Part shown: positions 1 to 8,501 of the stretch, piece after piece
Layout of the letters: the number at the start of each line of letters is the position of its first letter
Numbering within the stretch: the stretch's first letter is position 1
Source of the DNA: Bacillus_BA songklensis
GTDB lineage: Bacteria > Bacillota > Bacilli > Bacillales > Bacillaceae_H
Direction of reading: 5' to 3'
Length of the DNA stretch: 64,000 bases
Assembly: GCF_042649685.1 (NCBI RefSeq)
Contig: NZ_JBHRZT010000068.1
Location: 1-64,000, forward strand
Program-made: the position numbers and the translations under genes
The notes under the pieces: model-generated
The model's input: only the letters and a program-made list of their open reading frames with translations
The model's database searches: none
What the model was told of the DNA's origin: nothing

Positions 1-1078
1 TTTGCAGGGCCATGTTCTCCCCGATTGTGTAGTCCAACACAAGTCCATGTTTATGGCGATCCTGCGGAATGTGCCCGACGCCTGACTCGGTAATTTTTCT
101 CGTCGGCATGTTTATGAGCTCTTGTCCACGGAGGCTAATGGAACCTGATTTGGATTTGCGCAACCCCGTGATCGCTTCAATCAACTCTGTTTGTCCATTG
201 CCCTCCACACCGGCAATTCCAACGATTTCACCAGCATGAACAGTCAAACTCAATCCTCTTACTGCTTCAACGCCGCGTGTATCTTCTACAACTAACTGAT
301 CGATTACAAGCACTTCTTCTTGTGGAGTTGCTTCCTTCTTAGCAGTCCGAAAGTGAACTTCACGTCCGACCATTAGGGATGCAAGTTCATCAGGATTAGT
401 CTCCGATACATTGACCGTTCCAATCCCTTTTCCTTTTCGAATAACCGTACAACGGTCACATACGGCCATAATCTCTTTTAATTTATGGGTAATCAGAATG
501 ATTGATTTACCTTCTTCTATTAACCTTTTCATGATGTGGATTAATTCCGTGATTTCTTGGGGTGTCAAAGCCGCTGTCGGCTCATCAAAAATCAAAATGT
601 CTGCACCCCGATACAACGTTTTTAATATCTCGACTCTTTGCTGTATACCAACCGAAATATCTTCAATTTTTGCATAAGGATCTACGGCCAGGCCATATTT
701 CCTTGAAAGCTCTTCAATTGTTTTAGCCGCTTCTGTAATATCAATTTTCCCTGCCTTTGTCGGCTCGCTTCCTAAAATGATATTTTCCGTGACGGTGAAG
801 TTTTGCACCAACATAAAGTGCTGGTGCACCATTCCGATTCCAAGACGATTGGCCACATTCGGATCGGTAATCTTCACTTCTTTTCCGTTAACTTTAATTT
901 GGCCCCTTTCAGGTTGATAAAGGCCAAATAAAATATTCATGAGTGTAGACTTTCCAGCACCATTTTCGCCAAGCAGCGCATGGATTTCTCCTTTTTTGAC
1001 CTGGAGCGTAATGTTATCGTTCGCAACAATGCCCGGAAACTCCTTGCGAATATTTAACATTTCAATTACATATTCCAA
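1..1078 (-). CDS. nupO: Nucleoside ABC transporter ATP-binding protein, NupO/YufO-like (partial, cut by window edge)
   Basis: Cytoplasmic ATPase that would energise nucleoside uptake with the lipoprotein encoded just upstream. About 359 N-terminal residues are present; the gene runs off the left edge. The first ABC cassette is complete: Walker A GENGAGKST near residue 36, signature ISVGIQQRVEI and Walker B ILIFDEPTAAL. A second cassette starts (GIAGVEGNGQTE) before the edge, matching the duplicated-cassette architecture of sugar/nucleoside importers of about 510 residues. I chose a TTG start at 1078 because GGAGGAG lies at the right distance. Gene order (BMP-type lipoprotein then duplicated ATPase) matches nupNOPQ of Bacillus. 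A hairpin at 1176-1227 may lower its expression relative to nupN. Family assignment is firm; guanosine specificity is inferred from the riboswitch. Confidence 0.88.
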   Translation of the reverse strand, partial: MEYVIEMLNIRKEFPGIVANDNITLQVKKGEIHALLGENGAGKSTLMNILFGLYQPERGQIKVNGKEVKITDPNVANRLGIGMVHQHFMLVQNFTVTENIILGSEPTKAGKIDITEAAKTIEELSRKYGLAVDPYAKIEDISVGIQQRVEILKTLYRGADILIFDEPTAALTPQEITELIHIMKRLIEEGKSIILITHKLKEIMAVCDRCTVIRKGKGIGTVNVSETNPDELASLMVGREVHFRTAKKEATPQEEVLVIDQLVVEDTRGVEAVRGLSLTVHAGEIVGIAGVEGNGQTELIEAITGLRKSKSGSISLRGQELINMPTRKITESGVGHIPQDRHKHGLVLDYTIGENMALQ

Positions 1079-1164
1079 CCTACTCACTCCTCCGAGGCTT
1101 TTTATCCGAAATTTGTTGTACAAGAAAAACCTTCTTAACCACGGCTAGCCCGACGGTAAAATTC

Positions 1165-1231
1165 GCATAAAAAAGCGCCTCTTTCGCTAAAATAGTGGTT
1201 TCATCAACTAATTAAACGGAAAAGGCGATTT
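1165..1231 (-). terminator. Hairpin between nupN and nupO, probable partial terminator
   Basis: On the minus strand CGCCTTTTCCG pairs with CGAAAGAGGCG, one mismatch, and is followed by a run of T. It sits between the lipoprotein gene and the ATPase gene of what should be one operon, so it probably allows partial read-through and makes the binding protein more abundant than the ATPase. Confidence 0.6.
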
Positions 1232-1291
1232 TTTATGGTTGCCCTCTGCGCGTTTCGAGCGCTTTAGGGAAAACCTCTTTGCTTCCAATGA

Positions 1292-2383
1292 TTATTTTAC
1301 CGAAAAGCTTGCAAATTCTTTGTCCGTTGTCGGAACTTTAACATCACCGTTTAAGATTTTTTGCTTCCATTCCTCTACTGAGCTTAAATCTTCCTTGTTT
1401 AGGTTATCGGTAGTCGGTGCAATGCCTATTCCGTTTTCTTTAAGGCCGAACACAACTTCTTTGCCGCCCGGGAAATCGCCTTCCATTGCGCGTTTTGATA
1501 CGTCATAAGTTGCAACATCTACACGCTTAACCATTGATGTTAAGGTCACATTTTCCGGCATGCCTTCTTCATGTTGGTCACGGTCTACACCAATCACCCA
1601 CACGCCTTCCCCATTTTTCTTACGGTTCTTCGCTTCGGTGAATACACCGTTTCCAGTTCCGCCTGCTGCATGATAAATAATATCTGCTCCTCTGTCATAC
1701 ATCGTTGAAGCAATGGTTGCGCCTTTGTCTGGAGCGGTGAAACTTCCTGCATATTGGACAAATACTTCCGCTTTCGGATTAACCGCTTTTACACCTGCTT
1801 TAAATCCATTTTCAAACTTTTTGATTAAAGGTGAACTCACCCCGCCAATAAAACCGATTTTGTTTGATTTTGTATGTTTTGCCGCTATGACACCTACTAA
1901 GAATGACCCTTGTTCTTCTCTAAATGTAATGTTTGCAACATTATCCATGAAGACAGGCTTGTTGTTTTCATCAAGCAATAAGCTGTCTACTAAAGCAAAA
2001 TGGGAATCAGGATATTGCCCGGCGATTTTTTGGACAGCATCTTCCAAGAAGAAACCAATACCGTATATTAAGTTATAATCCGCTTCCGCGAATTTGGTTA
2101 AGTTTGGTTCATATTCCGCCTGTGAAGTTGATTGAAGATACTTATATCCTCTGCCTTCCTCTAAATTGTTTTCTTTACCAAATTTTTTAATACCTTCCCA
2201 CGCAGACTGGTTGAATGATTTATCATCAATACCTCCTGCATCCGTAACCATCCCTATTTTAAAATCTGCAGCTTTTCCACCGCCTCCATTTTTATCCGAT
2301 TCATCATTATTTGCTCCGCATGCACTTAAAAGTGTTCCTGCCGCCACTACAAGCGATAACATCAATCCGGCTTTTTTCTTCAT
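1292..2383 (-). CDS. nupN: BMP-family nucleoside-binding lipoprotein, NupN/YufN-like
   Basis: Extracellular substrate-binding lipoprotein of a nucleoside ABC importer. The 363-residue product begins with a lipoprotein signal peptide (MKKKAGLMLSL...) and lipobox LSAC at about residues 19-22, so the mature protein would be anchored by its Cys. The rest is a Bmp/PnrA-type domain: IGMVTDAGGIDDKSFNQSAW near residue 43, GFIGGVSSPL and a DRDQHEEG stretch. GGGAGG precedes the ATG with good spacing. It is the first gene after a guanine riboswitch and terminator (2620-2857), so excess guanine should shut it off. The ATPase gene follows. The family is firm; the ligand (guanosine or related nucleosides) is inferred from orthology and the riboswitch. 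Confidence 0.9.
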   Translation of the reverse strand: MKKKAGLMLSLVVAAGTLLSACGANNDESDKNGGGGKAADFKIGMVTDAGGIDDKSFNQSAWEGIKKFGKENNLEEGRGYKYLQSTSQAEYEPNLTKFAEADYNLIYGIGFFLEDAVQKIAGQYPDSHFALVDSLLLDENNKPVFMDNVANITFREEQGSFLVGVIAAKHTKSNKIGFIGGVSSPLIKKFENGFKAGVKAVNPKAEVFVQYAGSFTAPDKGATIASTMYDRGADIIYHAAGGTGNGVFTEAKNRKKNGEGVWVIGVDRDQHEEGMPENVTLTSMVKRVDVATYDVSKRAMEGDFPGGKEVVFGLKENGIGIAPTTDNLNKEDLSSVEEWKQKILNGDVKVPTTDKEFASFSVK

Positions 2384-2619
2384 TTTTAATCCTCCCTAAA
2401 TGACTCAAGCTGTCTTTTAAATAACTTAAGTACCATACAAAATATTTCATTTGACATATAGCTTTTACCATATACCTGCTTTTTATCCTTTCATATCCTA
2501 TCAGGCTTGCTTTCTGCCCAAACAAATCTGATATCTGATGTCTGACCTTCAAAAAAAGAAATCACTACTCCCGTAAAACCTTATAACGAGTATGTCCCAT
2601 GCCTAATTGCATAAAAAAT

Positions 2620-2688
2620 AAAAGCCCAGGTCAGGATAGGTTTCAACTTTTCGTGACTACAAAGTGAAATCTATCCGCCTGGGCTTTT
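2620..2688 (-). terminator. Intrinsic terminator, expression platform of the guanine riboswitch
   Basis: On the minus strand AAAAGCCCAGG...ACCTGGGCTTTTATTTTTT forms a long stem (an inner GGATAG/CTATCC extends it) followed by a T-run. It lies about 100 nt after the aptamer and about 240 nt before the nupN start, the expected place for a transcription-terminating platform. A separate small hairpin (CATAATGTTT/AAACATTATG, about 2700-2727) lies between aptamer and terminator and may take part in the switch. Confidence 0.8.
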
Positions 2689-2789
2689 TATCCCTTCGGT
2701 ATCATAATGTTTTATACATGAAACATTATGTAAATCGCTTGGACCATACCTTTACTACTTCAGCAAAGGGGGAACCCGGATTTATTTTC

Positions 2790-2857
2790 ACTCATAGTCC
2801 CGCAATTTAAGGTTGCAGGGTAGAAACTCTCAGGCCGATTCCCGAGGATATATGAGT
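2790..2857 (-). promoter_or_regulatory. Purine (guanine-class) riboswitch aptamer
   Basis: Minus-strand sequence folds as a purine aptamer. P1 is ACTCATA/TATGAGT. A P2 arm CTCGGG/CCTGAG is followed by the conserved AGTTTCTACC joiner. P3 is CTGCAA/TTGCGG with the L3 loop CCTTAAA, and the three-way junction closes with GGACTATGAG. The specificity position in GACTA is C, which predicts guanine or hypoxanthine rather than adenine (adenine switches have U there). P2 has a slightly unusual loop. It sits directly downstream of a strong promoter and upstream of a terminator and nupN. Found by matching consensus by eye, so a covariance search should confirm it. Confidence 0.9.
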
Positions 2858-2910
2858 ATTAAACTATTTGATTCAGTGAAATGAAAACTTATTTTGTAGA
2901 ATACTCTCGT

Positions 2911-2939
2911 AATATATCAATATAACAATTATGTGTCAA
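2911..2939 (-). promoter_or_regulatory. Sigma-A promoter of the nup operon
   Basis: Minus strand TTGACA (2939-2934), 17-nt spacer, TATATT (2916-2911). Transcription would start near 2904, about 45 nt before the aptamer, which fits a riboswitch leader. Confidence 0.8.
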
Positions 2940-3262
2940 GAAGTTACTGAATCCCTTCGTTAAAAAATTTTGAAACTCATACACACAAAGATTCCGGGGT
3001 GAAAACATTTACTAGAAAACTACAGAAAACAGCGGATCATTCTATTGTTTATAACACTCTTAAAAACATGATCATAAAAGCATGCAGGAAACTTTAATCG
3101 GCTAAAGGGAACTTACGTTTATGTAACAGCATAACTCTTATCATCTTCAACTTTATCTAACACTTTCATTTCATAGATACAAAGCCGTGTTTATCATCAG
3201 GAATTTCATGCAACAAAAATCCTCCGGCGGCCAGAGGGCGTTTGTCCGATGCAGGCATGTGT

Positions 3263-3800
3263 CTACTCATTCCCGCATTTGGATAATATTCGCAGAATAT
3301 TAAATACAAAGCGAATACTTTTTGCTGTATATCCTGATTTATTGAAATTGCCAATGATATAAACATCCATAGCAGGATTGTAAAGCATAAAGGAACCACT
3401 CGACCCTAAATGTCCCCATACATTATATTTCTGAATAATGGGAAGCATCCGGACCCTTATTAGTCCATAGCCATAATCTACGCCTATCCACAATTTCGTC
3501 CATTTTTGCATGGTTAAAAGCGATTCATGTTGGATGATATTATTTCCTACCAAAGCTTTCATGAATACAAGTAAATCTTCAGACGTGCTGACCGTTTGCC
3601 CTGCAGCATACAAACTCGTGAAGGTTCTTCAAGCAGAATCTCCAAAAATGATTTGCCCTTTTTAGGTCCCTTTTTAGGTTTATCCTCATAATAATCCGGT
3701 AGTCCTGATGTATTACTTACTAAATGTTCGATACGAATGTATCGTCCGGAACCCACTTGTTAATTCGTTTTAATAGTCCAATCGTTTTCACGTCATACCT
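3263..3800 (-). pseudogene. Beta-lactamase-family serine hydrolase, broken remnant
   Basis: Pieces of a class C beta-lactamase-like serine hydrolase occur in different frames. A first frame reads TIGLLKRINKWVP. A shifted frame continues HLVSNTSGLPDYYEDKPKKG, the conserved block before the YxN motif. After about 3620 the frame shifts again to AAGQTVSTSEDLLVFMKAL and then GHLGSSGSFMLYNP, the C-terminal HxG-type region. The N-terminal SxxK nucleophile region and the YxN segment are absent, so both termini flank an internal deletion with frameshifts. It cannot encode an active enzyme. Confidence 0.8.
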
Positions 3801-3923
3801 CCACATCAAAATCCGACTGTACCATTAATGGTAAGAATCTCACTTTCTATCATACATATGTATTCCTGAAAATTCGAAAAATGAGAAAATTAAATCAATA
3901 ACTATTCTATCTGAAATGTAAAA

Positions 3924-3950
3924 ATTGCCTCTTTTGTCGAGAGAGGCAAT
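3924..3950 (-). terminator. Terminator of the RNase J gene
   Basis: ATTGCCTCT pairs with AGAGGCAAT around a short loop, with a T-run on the minus strand, about 130 nt after the RNase J stop codon. Confidence 0.8.
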
Positions 3951-4078
3951 TCTTTATCATGGGTAAGCAGGGTTTGTTAATCCGGTCATTAGCCTTTGAC
4001 ATGAAACAGGTAATTCGCCATATGAAAGATAGATTATTCGGTTTAAGTCTTTTTTCAATTTAATGAAACTCTTTCCAG

Positions 4079-5752
4079 TTAAACTTCAATAATTATAGGC
4101 AGGATCATTGGCTTTCTCTTAGTGTGAGTATATAAATATTGTCCTATCGATTTTTTTATATTTTGTTTCATGACATTCCATTGGTGTATATTCGCTTCTT
4201 GCAAGTCGTTAACGGTTGTTTTAACAAGACGATTAACGTCTCTTAGGAGATCCTCGGAGTCTGGTGCATACACGAATCCACGGGAAATGGTGTCAGGTCC
4301 AGAAACAATTTTTCTTTCCGTTTTACTAAGGGTTATAACAATCACTAGCATTCCGTCCTCAGAAAGCTGTTTGCGGTCTCGCAGCACAACGTCCCCAATA
4401 TCTCCGACACCCACCCCGTCTACATAAATATTCCCTGCCGGTATCTTCCGGGTCTGACGGGCAACCGAGTTGTTGATGTCAACAACATCCCCATTATTAA
4501 TGATAAACGTATGATCTTTCCCCACTCCAACGGATTCGGCTAACAAACGGTGCTGGTGCAGCATTCTAAATTCACCGTGAATCGGGATAAAATATTTCGG
4601 TTTCATTAATGTGAGCATCAGTTTTAAATCTTCCTGATAGCCATGTCCGGAAACATGCATTCCTGTTACACTTCCCGATCCATAAATCACTTTGGCTCCA
4701 AGTGAAAATAAGTTGTCTACGATACGCGAAACATTTCGTTCATTCCCGGGTATTGGGCCTGCTGCGATAATAACTGTATCTTCAGGTAGAATGTCCACAT
4801 CACGATAGTTTGAGCTAGCCAGGCGGGAAAGGGCGGCCATCGGCTCTCCCTGACTTCCCGTACATAAAATAGCTACTTTTTCAGGCGGCAATTGGTTGAT
4901 TTCCTTGGCATCGATTAACAGCCCGTCAGGAACGTTCAAATAACCGTGCTCCATCGCAACAGAAACCACGTTAACCATACTTCGCCCAAGCAGCGCCAAT
5001 TTTCGATTCGTCTTTATGGCGGAATCAACTACTTGCTGAACGCGATTAACATTGGAAGCGAAGGTAGAAATAATGACTTTCCGTTTGGCTTTCATGAAAG
5101 CATCTTCAATATGATCGCCTACAATTTGCTCTGATGGGGTCGAACCTGGACGTTCTGCATTGGTACTTTCAGATAATAGAACCAAGACATCCCCCCTTCC
5201 AATTTCAGCCATTTTATGAATGTCCGAATATTGATTATTAACAGGAGTTAAATCAAACTTGAAGTCCCCGGTATGGACAACATTCCCTTCCGGTGTATGA
5301 AAAACAATGCCTAGGCAATCTGGAATGCTGTGGCTTGTTTTGAAAAACGATACACTTATTTCCCCTAAATCAAATTTCGAATCTGAATCAATAAGTATCA
5401 ATTCGGTCTCTCTAAGAATCCTATGCTCTTTTAATTTTAATTCAATCAAACCTAGCGTGAAGCGTGTCGCATAGATGGGTACATTTAATTTTTTTAAGAT
5501 GTAGGGAATACCCCCTATATGGTCTTCGTGTCCATGTGTAACAATTAACGCTCGGATTTTATCTTTATTTTCTAGTAAGTAGGTAATGTCAGGGATAATC
5601 AAATCAATTCCTAATAAACTTTCATCCGGAAACTTAGCACCACAGTCGATGATAACGATATCGTTTGAATATTGGATTGCATACATGTTTTTGCCGATTT
5701 CATTTATGCCGCCTAAGGCAAAAATGGATAATGTATTCTCTCTTATGGTCAA
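4079..5752 (-). CDS. Ribonuclease J (RNase J1-like)
   Basis: Metallo-beta-lactamase/beta-CASP ribonuclease with 5'-3' exonuclease and endonuclease activity in mRNA decay and RNA maturation, cytoplasmic. Metal-binding motifs are clear: THGHEDHIGG near residue 70, HSIPD, HTGDFKFD, and the beta-CASP motif IPIHGEFRML; the protein ends in RKPMILPIIIEV, as RNase J1 does. I place the start at TTG 5752 because GGAGGG lies 7 nt before it; this gives 557 residues, the normal J1 length, whereas the upstream ATG at 5791 lacks a site. The HEDH motif is closer to J1 than to J2. The rpoY gene that precedes rnjA in Bacillus is absent, so this may be an extra paralogue. It is followed by its own terminator. 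Confidence 0.92.
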   Translation of the reverse strand: MTIRENTLSIFALGGINEIGKNMYAIQYSNDIVIIDCGAKFPDESLLGIDLIIPDITYLLENKDKIRALIVTHGHEDHIGGIPYILKKLNVPIYATRFTLGLIELKLKEHRILRETELILIDSDSKFDLGEISVSFFKTSHSIPDCLGIVFHTPEGNVVHTGDFKFDLTPVNNQYSDIHKMAEIGRGDVLVLLSESTNAERPGSTPSEQIVGDHIEDAFMKAKRKVIISTFASNVNRVQQVVDSAIKTNRKLALLGRSMVNVVSVAMEHGYLNVPDGLLIDAKEINQLPPEKVAILCTGSQGEPMAALSRLASSNYRDVDILPEDTVIIAAGPIPGNERNVSRIVDNLFSLGAKVIYGSGSVTGMHVSGHGYQEDLKLMLTLMKPKYFIPIHGEFRMLHQHRLLAESVGVGKDHTFIINNGDVVDINNSVARQTRKIPAGNIYVDGVGVGDIGDVVLRDRKQLSEDGMLVIVITLSKTERKIVSGPDTISRGFVYAPDSEDLLRDVNRLVKTTVNDLQEANIHQWNVMKQNIKKSIGQYLYTHTKRKPMILPIIIEV

Positions 5753-5903
5753 ATTAATACCCTCCGACTTTAGAATAGGTATTATTATCATTCCATTTTG
5801 AGGTTTTTTTATGAATGGTGTTGCCCTTACAACATATCAACACCAGTTCGGTTAATAGGTATTACCCGTTCAACATGGTCAACTGTAATATTTGGGCAAA
5901 AAC

Positions 5904-5931
5904 AAAAGGCAACCAGCCGTTTGGTTACCTT
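5904..5931 (-). terminator. Terminator of the DEDDh exonuclease gene
   Basis: Minus strand AAGGTAACCAAACGGCTGG TTGCCTTTTGTTTTT: GGTAACCA pairs with TGGTTGCC (one G-T pair), followed by T-rich sequence just after the gene's stop. Confidence 0.75.
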
Positions 5932-5947
5932 TAATGCCTTCAGCTTA

Positions 5948-6793
5948 TCACGTTTTCTTGACTTGAGGTTTCATTGAAGCCAATACCCGAAGTTGTTGTT
6001 TAGCCTTCTTCAAGCCAGTCTTGAAGTAATGTTGCAGCAGCATGAGAGTTGTATCGTCAAAATGGTGTTGTTCCAATACATTCTCCCATGTCTTACTCTT
6101 TATAAATGTCTCCCATGTCAGCTGGGAATGTCTCCTTTTCTTCAACTCTTTGAATATCCATCCCTTCATTTTTTTTCTCCCTTTTTCGGTTAGGGAACCA
6201 TCTTTGACAAACACGAGTTCTGTGCTTCTCCTATACGGCTTGTGGATATCTTTTTGCCTGGCGGCTGTCAGGAAAATGTTAGCGGTGTTCTTGGCATCAG
6301 CGAAAGCCCGATGCTGTTCTCCTTCCCATTCCAGCCCAAGCTGTTCCACTGCGAATTTCAAACCTGGTTGGTGCGGGAATAATTGTTCATATGCATTAAA
6401 TACAAATCGCTGTAAATCAAATCTCCTTTCTTTTCCAAGATCAGGGCACTCTACACCATGCCGTGTACAGTCTTCCGTCAGGAACGCATAATCCTCCTTC
6501 CCCCATGTAACAAATATATAGTCTTTCCCGACAAATTCATGGAATCGTTTGATGACGCGGGGGAATTTTTCTTCACCTTTTAGCTCCTGCTTTGAGATTC
6601 CCGTCAACTTCGTTGCATGACGGGATAGGGATGCGGTCGGTTTGACAAGTGAAGAGAATACTTCAACGATACTCATTGTGCTTGCATCAATCTTGATAGC
6701 TCCGATATCAATGATTTCCGTTGGGGCATCCGATTGGTATGGCCTAAAATTCCGTTCAATGTCAAATACAATATAATACTTGGGTTCATGCAT
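5948..6793 (-). CDS. DEDDh-type 3'-5' exonuclease (KapD-like)
   Basis: Cytoplasmic 3'-5' exonuclease of the DnaQ/KapD group. Exo I is IVFDIERNF (acidic D and E) near residue 10, Exo II includes the Asp of TWGKEDYAFL, and Exo III is HRAFADAKNTAN with the general-base His and last Asp, so all catalytic acids are kept. I chose ATG 6793 (MHEPKYY) because AGGAAGAGGG sits 7 nt upstream; this gives 281 residues. The exonuclease domain fills the first ~180, followed by a basic C-terminal tail (KGWIFKELKKRRHSQLTW) of about 90 residues that KapD itself lacks and that may bind nucleic acid. KapD inhibits KinA-dependent sporulation in B. subtilis, but orthology is not certain here. Confidence 0.85.
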   Translation of the reverse strand: MHEPKYYIVFDIERNFRPYQSDAPTEIIDIGAIKIDASTMSIVEVFSSLVKPTASLSRHATKLTGISKQELKGEEKFPRVIKRFHEFVGKDYIFVTWGKEDYAFLTEDCTRHGVECPDLGKERRFDLQRFVFNAYEQLFPHQPGLKFAVEQLGLEWEGEQHRAFADAKNTANIFLTAARQKDIHKPYRRSTELVFVKDGSLTEKGRKKMKGWIFKELKKRRHSQLTWETFIKSKTWENVLEQHHFDDTTLMLLQHYFKTGLKKAKQQLRVLASMKPQVKKT

Positions 6794-6939
6794 ATTATAT
6801 CCCTCTTCCTTCTCTCTTCTTACTATTATGTCCCCAATTTCTTCTATGTATTGAATTTTCTTTATAAAGAATACTACTGACCCAGCGACACGAAAAGAGC
6901 TGATACTTGCTCGCACCAGCTCTTTTTCTACCGATTTCT

Positions 6940-8277
6940 CTATTGCTGCTTTACCTTGGTTTTAGCTTCAATAATCAAACTATTTTCACTTTCATTCCCA
7001 AAAGCATCTAACGCCGTAACCTCAATCACATACGCTGTATCAGCTTTTAGCCCTTGAACCGGCAGTGTTAGTAATGCTAGTACAGGATCATGATAATATT
7101 CAGAGAAAGCCTTATATTCTTTCACCGTTTCACCGGTTTCTTTTTCCTTAGCGGTTACTTTATAAGAATGCAGCAGTAAATTGTCAACAGCCTGTGTAAA
7201 CTTGATTTCCAGACTGCTCGCTGTTGTCTTTTCCTCAGCTATTGAAATACTTGCATCCTTCGGAAAAAATGGTTTGATTTGATCTCTTGTTTCTGTATAG
7301 TCAAATTCGTCATCCTTTACCGGGTAGTTAATCTCCCACGGTTCGCCTGTCCAATCATGTTTGTGGAAGTCGCGGCGTTTGATGACGACTTTGTTTTTAT
7401 AAACCTCTACAATTAGGCCCTGGCTGATGTTTTGATAGCCCGGGGGCAGTTCTCCTTGAAGATAGCCGGGCCCTGTCCATATATAGCTTACGGAAGAAGT
7501 TCCAACAGAGGTGAAATCTTTTTGATGAATCGTTCTCAGGTCATCCAGCGGGAAGTGAGTATGACCGGAAAAAGCAATAACTTGCGGATAATTTTTGATC
7601 GTATGATAAAGAAGTTCCCCGTTTATTTCGGTACTTCCTCCACTGCCGAATACCGTATTTTTTATTGGTTGGTGCAAGAAGACAAAAATCGGTTTTTTCG
7701 GGTTATCTTCTTCGGCCTGCTTTAGCTGCTCGCCGAGCCAGTTGATTTGTTCGTTGGAATAATAACCTTCTGTTAATCCGCTCTCCGGGCCAAGGATGAT
7801 GAAATGGCAGCCTTTGATGACCTTATGATAATAAATGGACTCCATTCGAGTTTCAGCTAGAAACCTTTTTTGGGCATCGGCTTCGGATAAGCCGTTCCGG
7901 TAATCATGATTTCCGATTGCGAACAGGGAAACAGCTTGGGGTTGTTTTTTCACATCATAAAGAGAAAAGAAACGGTCATATTCTTCCTGTAACCCGTTAT
8001 CTGTTAAATCACCAACTACCACAAAAGCATCTTGTTTTGGGGCTTGCTCATTTAACTGCTGCAGGGCATCCTGAAACTTTTGCATATCAATGGTCCCGCT
8101 TTTCTTGATATGCACATCACTAATAACAGGAAACACAAGTTCAGGTTCCTTTCCGTGCCTGCTTTTTCCGTTCTTTTCCTCTGCTTGTACATTCCACAAC
8201 AAACTGCCTGCAACAAAACTAATTACGATGAGAGCTAACCAACATCCTTTCAGTTTTTTTAGGAATTTTCCTCTCAT
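6940..8277 (-). CDS. Secreted calcineurin-like metallophosphoesterase
   Basis: Exported phosphoesterase, substrate unknown. From ATG 8277 (GGAGGG 7 nt upstream) the 446-residue product starts with a basic region and one hydrophobic segment (LALIVISFVAGSLLW, about residues 14-28), a signal peptide ending near VQA. The binuclear metal site is visible: VISDVHI, VVVGDLTDNG, AIGNHDY, FLHQPI and FSGHTHFP. The C-terminal ~110 residues look like a fibronectin-type beta domain (KITFTQAVDNL..., TAYVIEVTALDAFGNES). There is no LPXTG motif, so it is probably released or loosely wall-bound. I see no convincing PhoP box upstream, unlike the two nucleotidases in this window. Confidence 0.88.
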   Translation of the reverse strand: MRGKFLKKLKGCWLALIVISFVAGSLLWNVQAEEKNGKSRHGKEPELVFPVISDVHIKKSGTIDMQKFQDALQQLNEQAPKQDAFVVVGDLTDNGLQEEYDRFFSLYDVKKQPQAVSLFAIGNHDYRNGLSEADAQKRFLAETRMESIYYHKVIKGCHFIILGPESGLTEGYYSNEQINWLGEQLKQAEEDNPKKPIFVFLHQPIKNTVFGSGGSTEINGELLYHTIKNYPQVIAFSGHTHFPLDDLRTIHQKDFTSVGTSSVSYIWTGPGYLQGELPPGYQNISQGLIVEVYKNKVVIKRRDFHKHDWTGEPWEINYPVKDDEFDYTETRDQIKPFFPKDASISIAEEKTTASSLEIKFTQAVDNLLLHSYKVTAKEKETGETVKEYKAFSEYYHDPVLALLTLPVQGLKADTAYVIEVTALDAFGNESENSLIIEAKTKVKQQ

Positions 8278-8501
8278 AACCATTCCCTCCTGTTTGGTAG
8301 ATTCGCTCTCATCACTGCGAATGGGTTTTAAGATCATTCAGCTGCTTTTTAGTCCTTCCTTTTTCTATAAGTTGTTGTTCATTTATGTTTATTTTACGTC
8401 ATTTTTTACTATCTAATCGAATGAATATTGATAAAGCCATCAGCCATAATGGTCAACCCGGCAGGAAATCCTTTTCCGTCAGGAAACCATTCAACGTTTG
8501 T

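Noticed and set aside
2307..2552. 81-codon minus-strand ORF overlapping the nupN start
   Set aside because: Overlaps the signal peptide region of nupN in another frame and part of its leader; no ribosome site.
6042..6491. 149-codon plus-strand ORF
   Set aside because: Antisense to the DEDDh exonuclease gene, with no ribosome binding site and protein text unlike any family.
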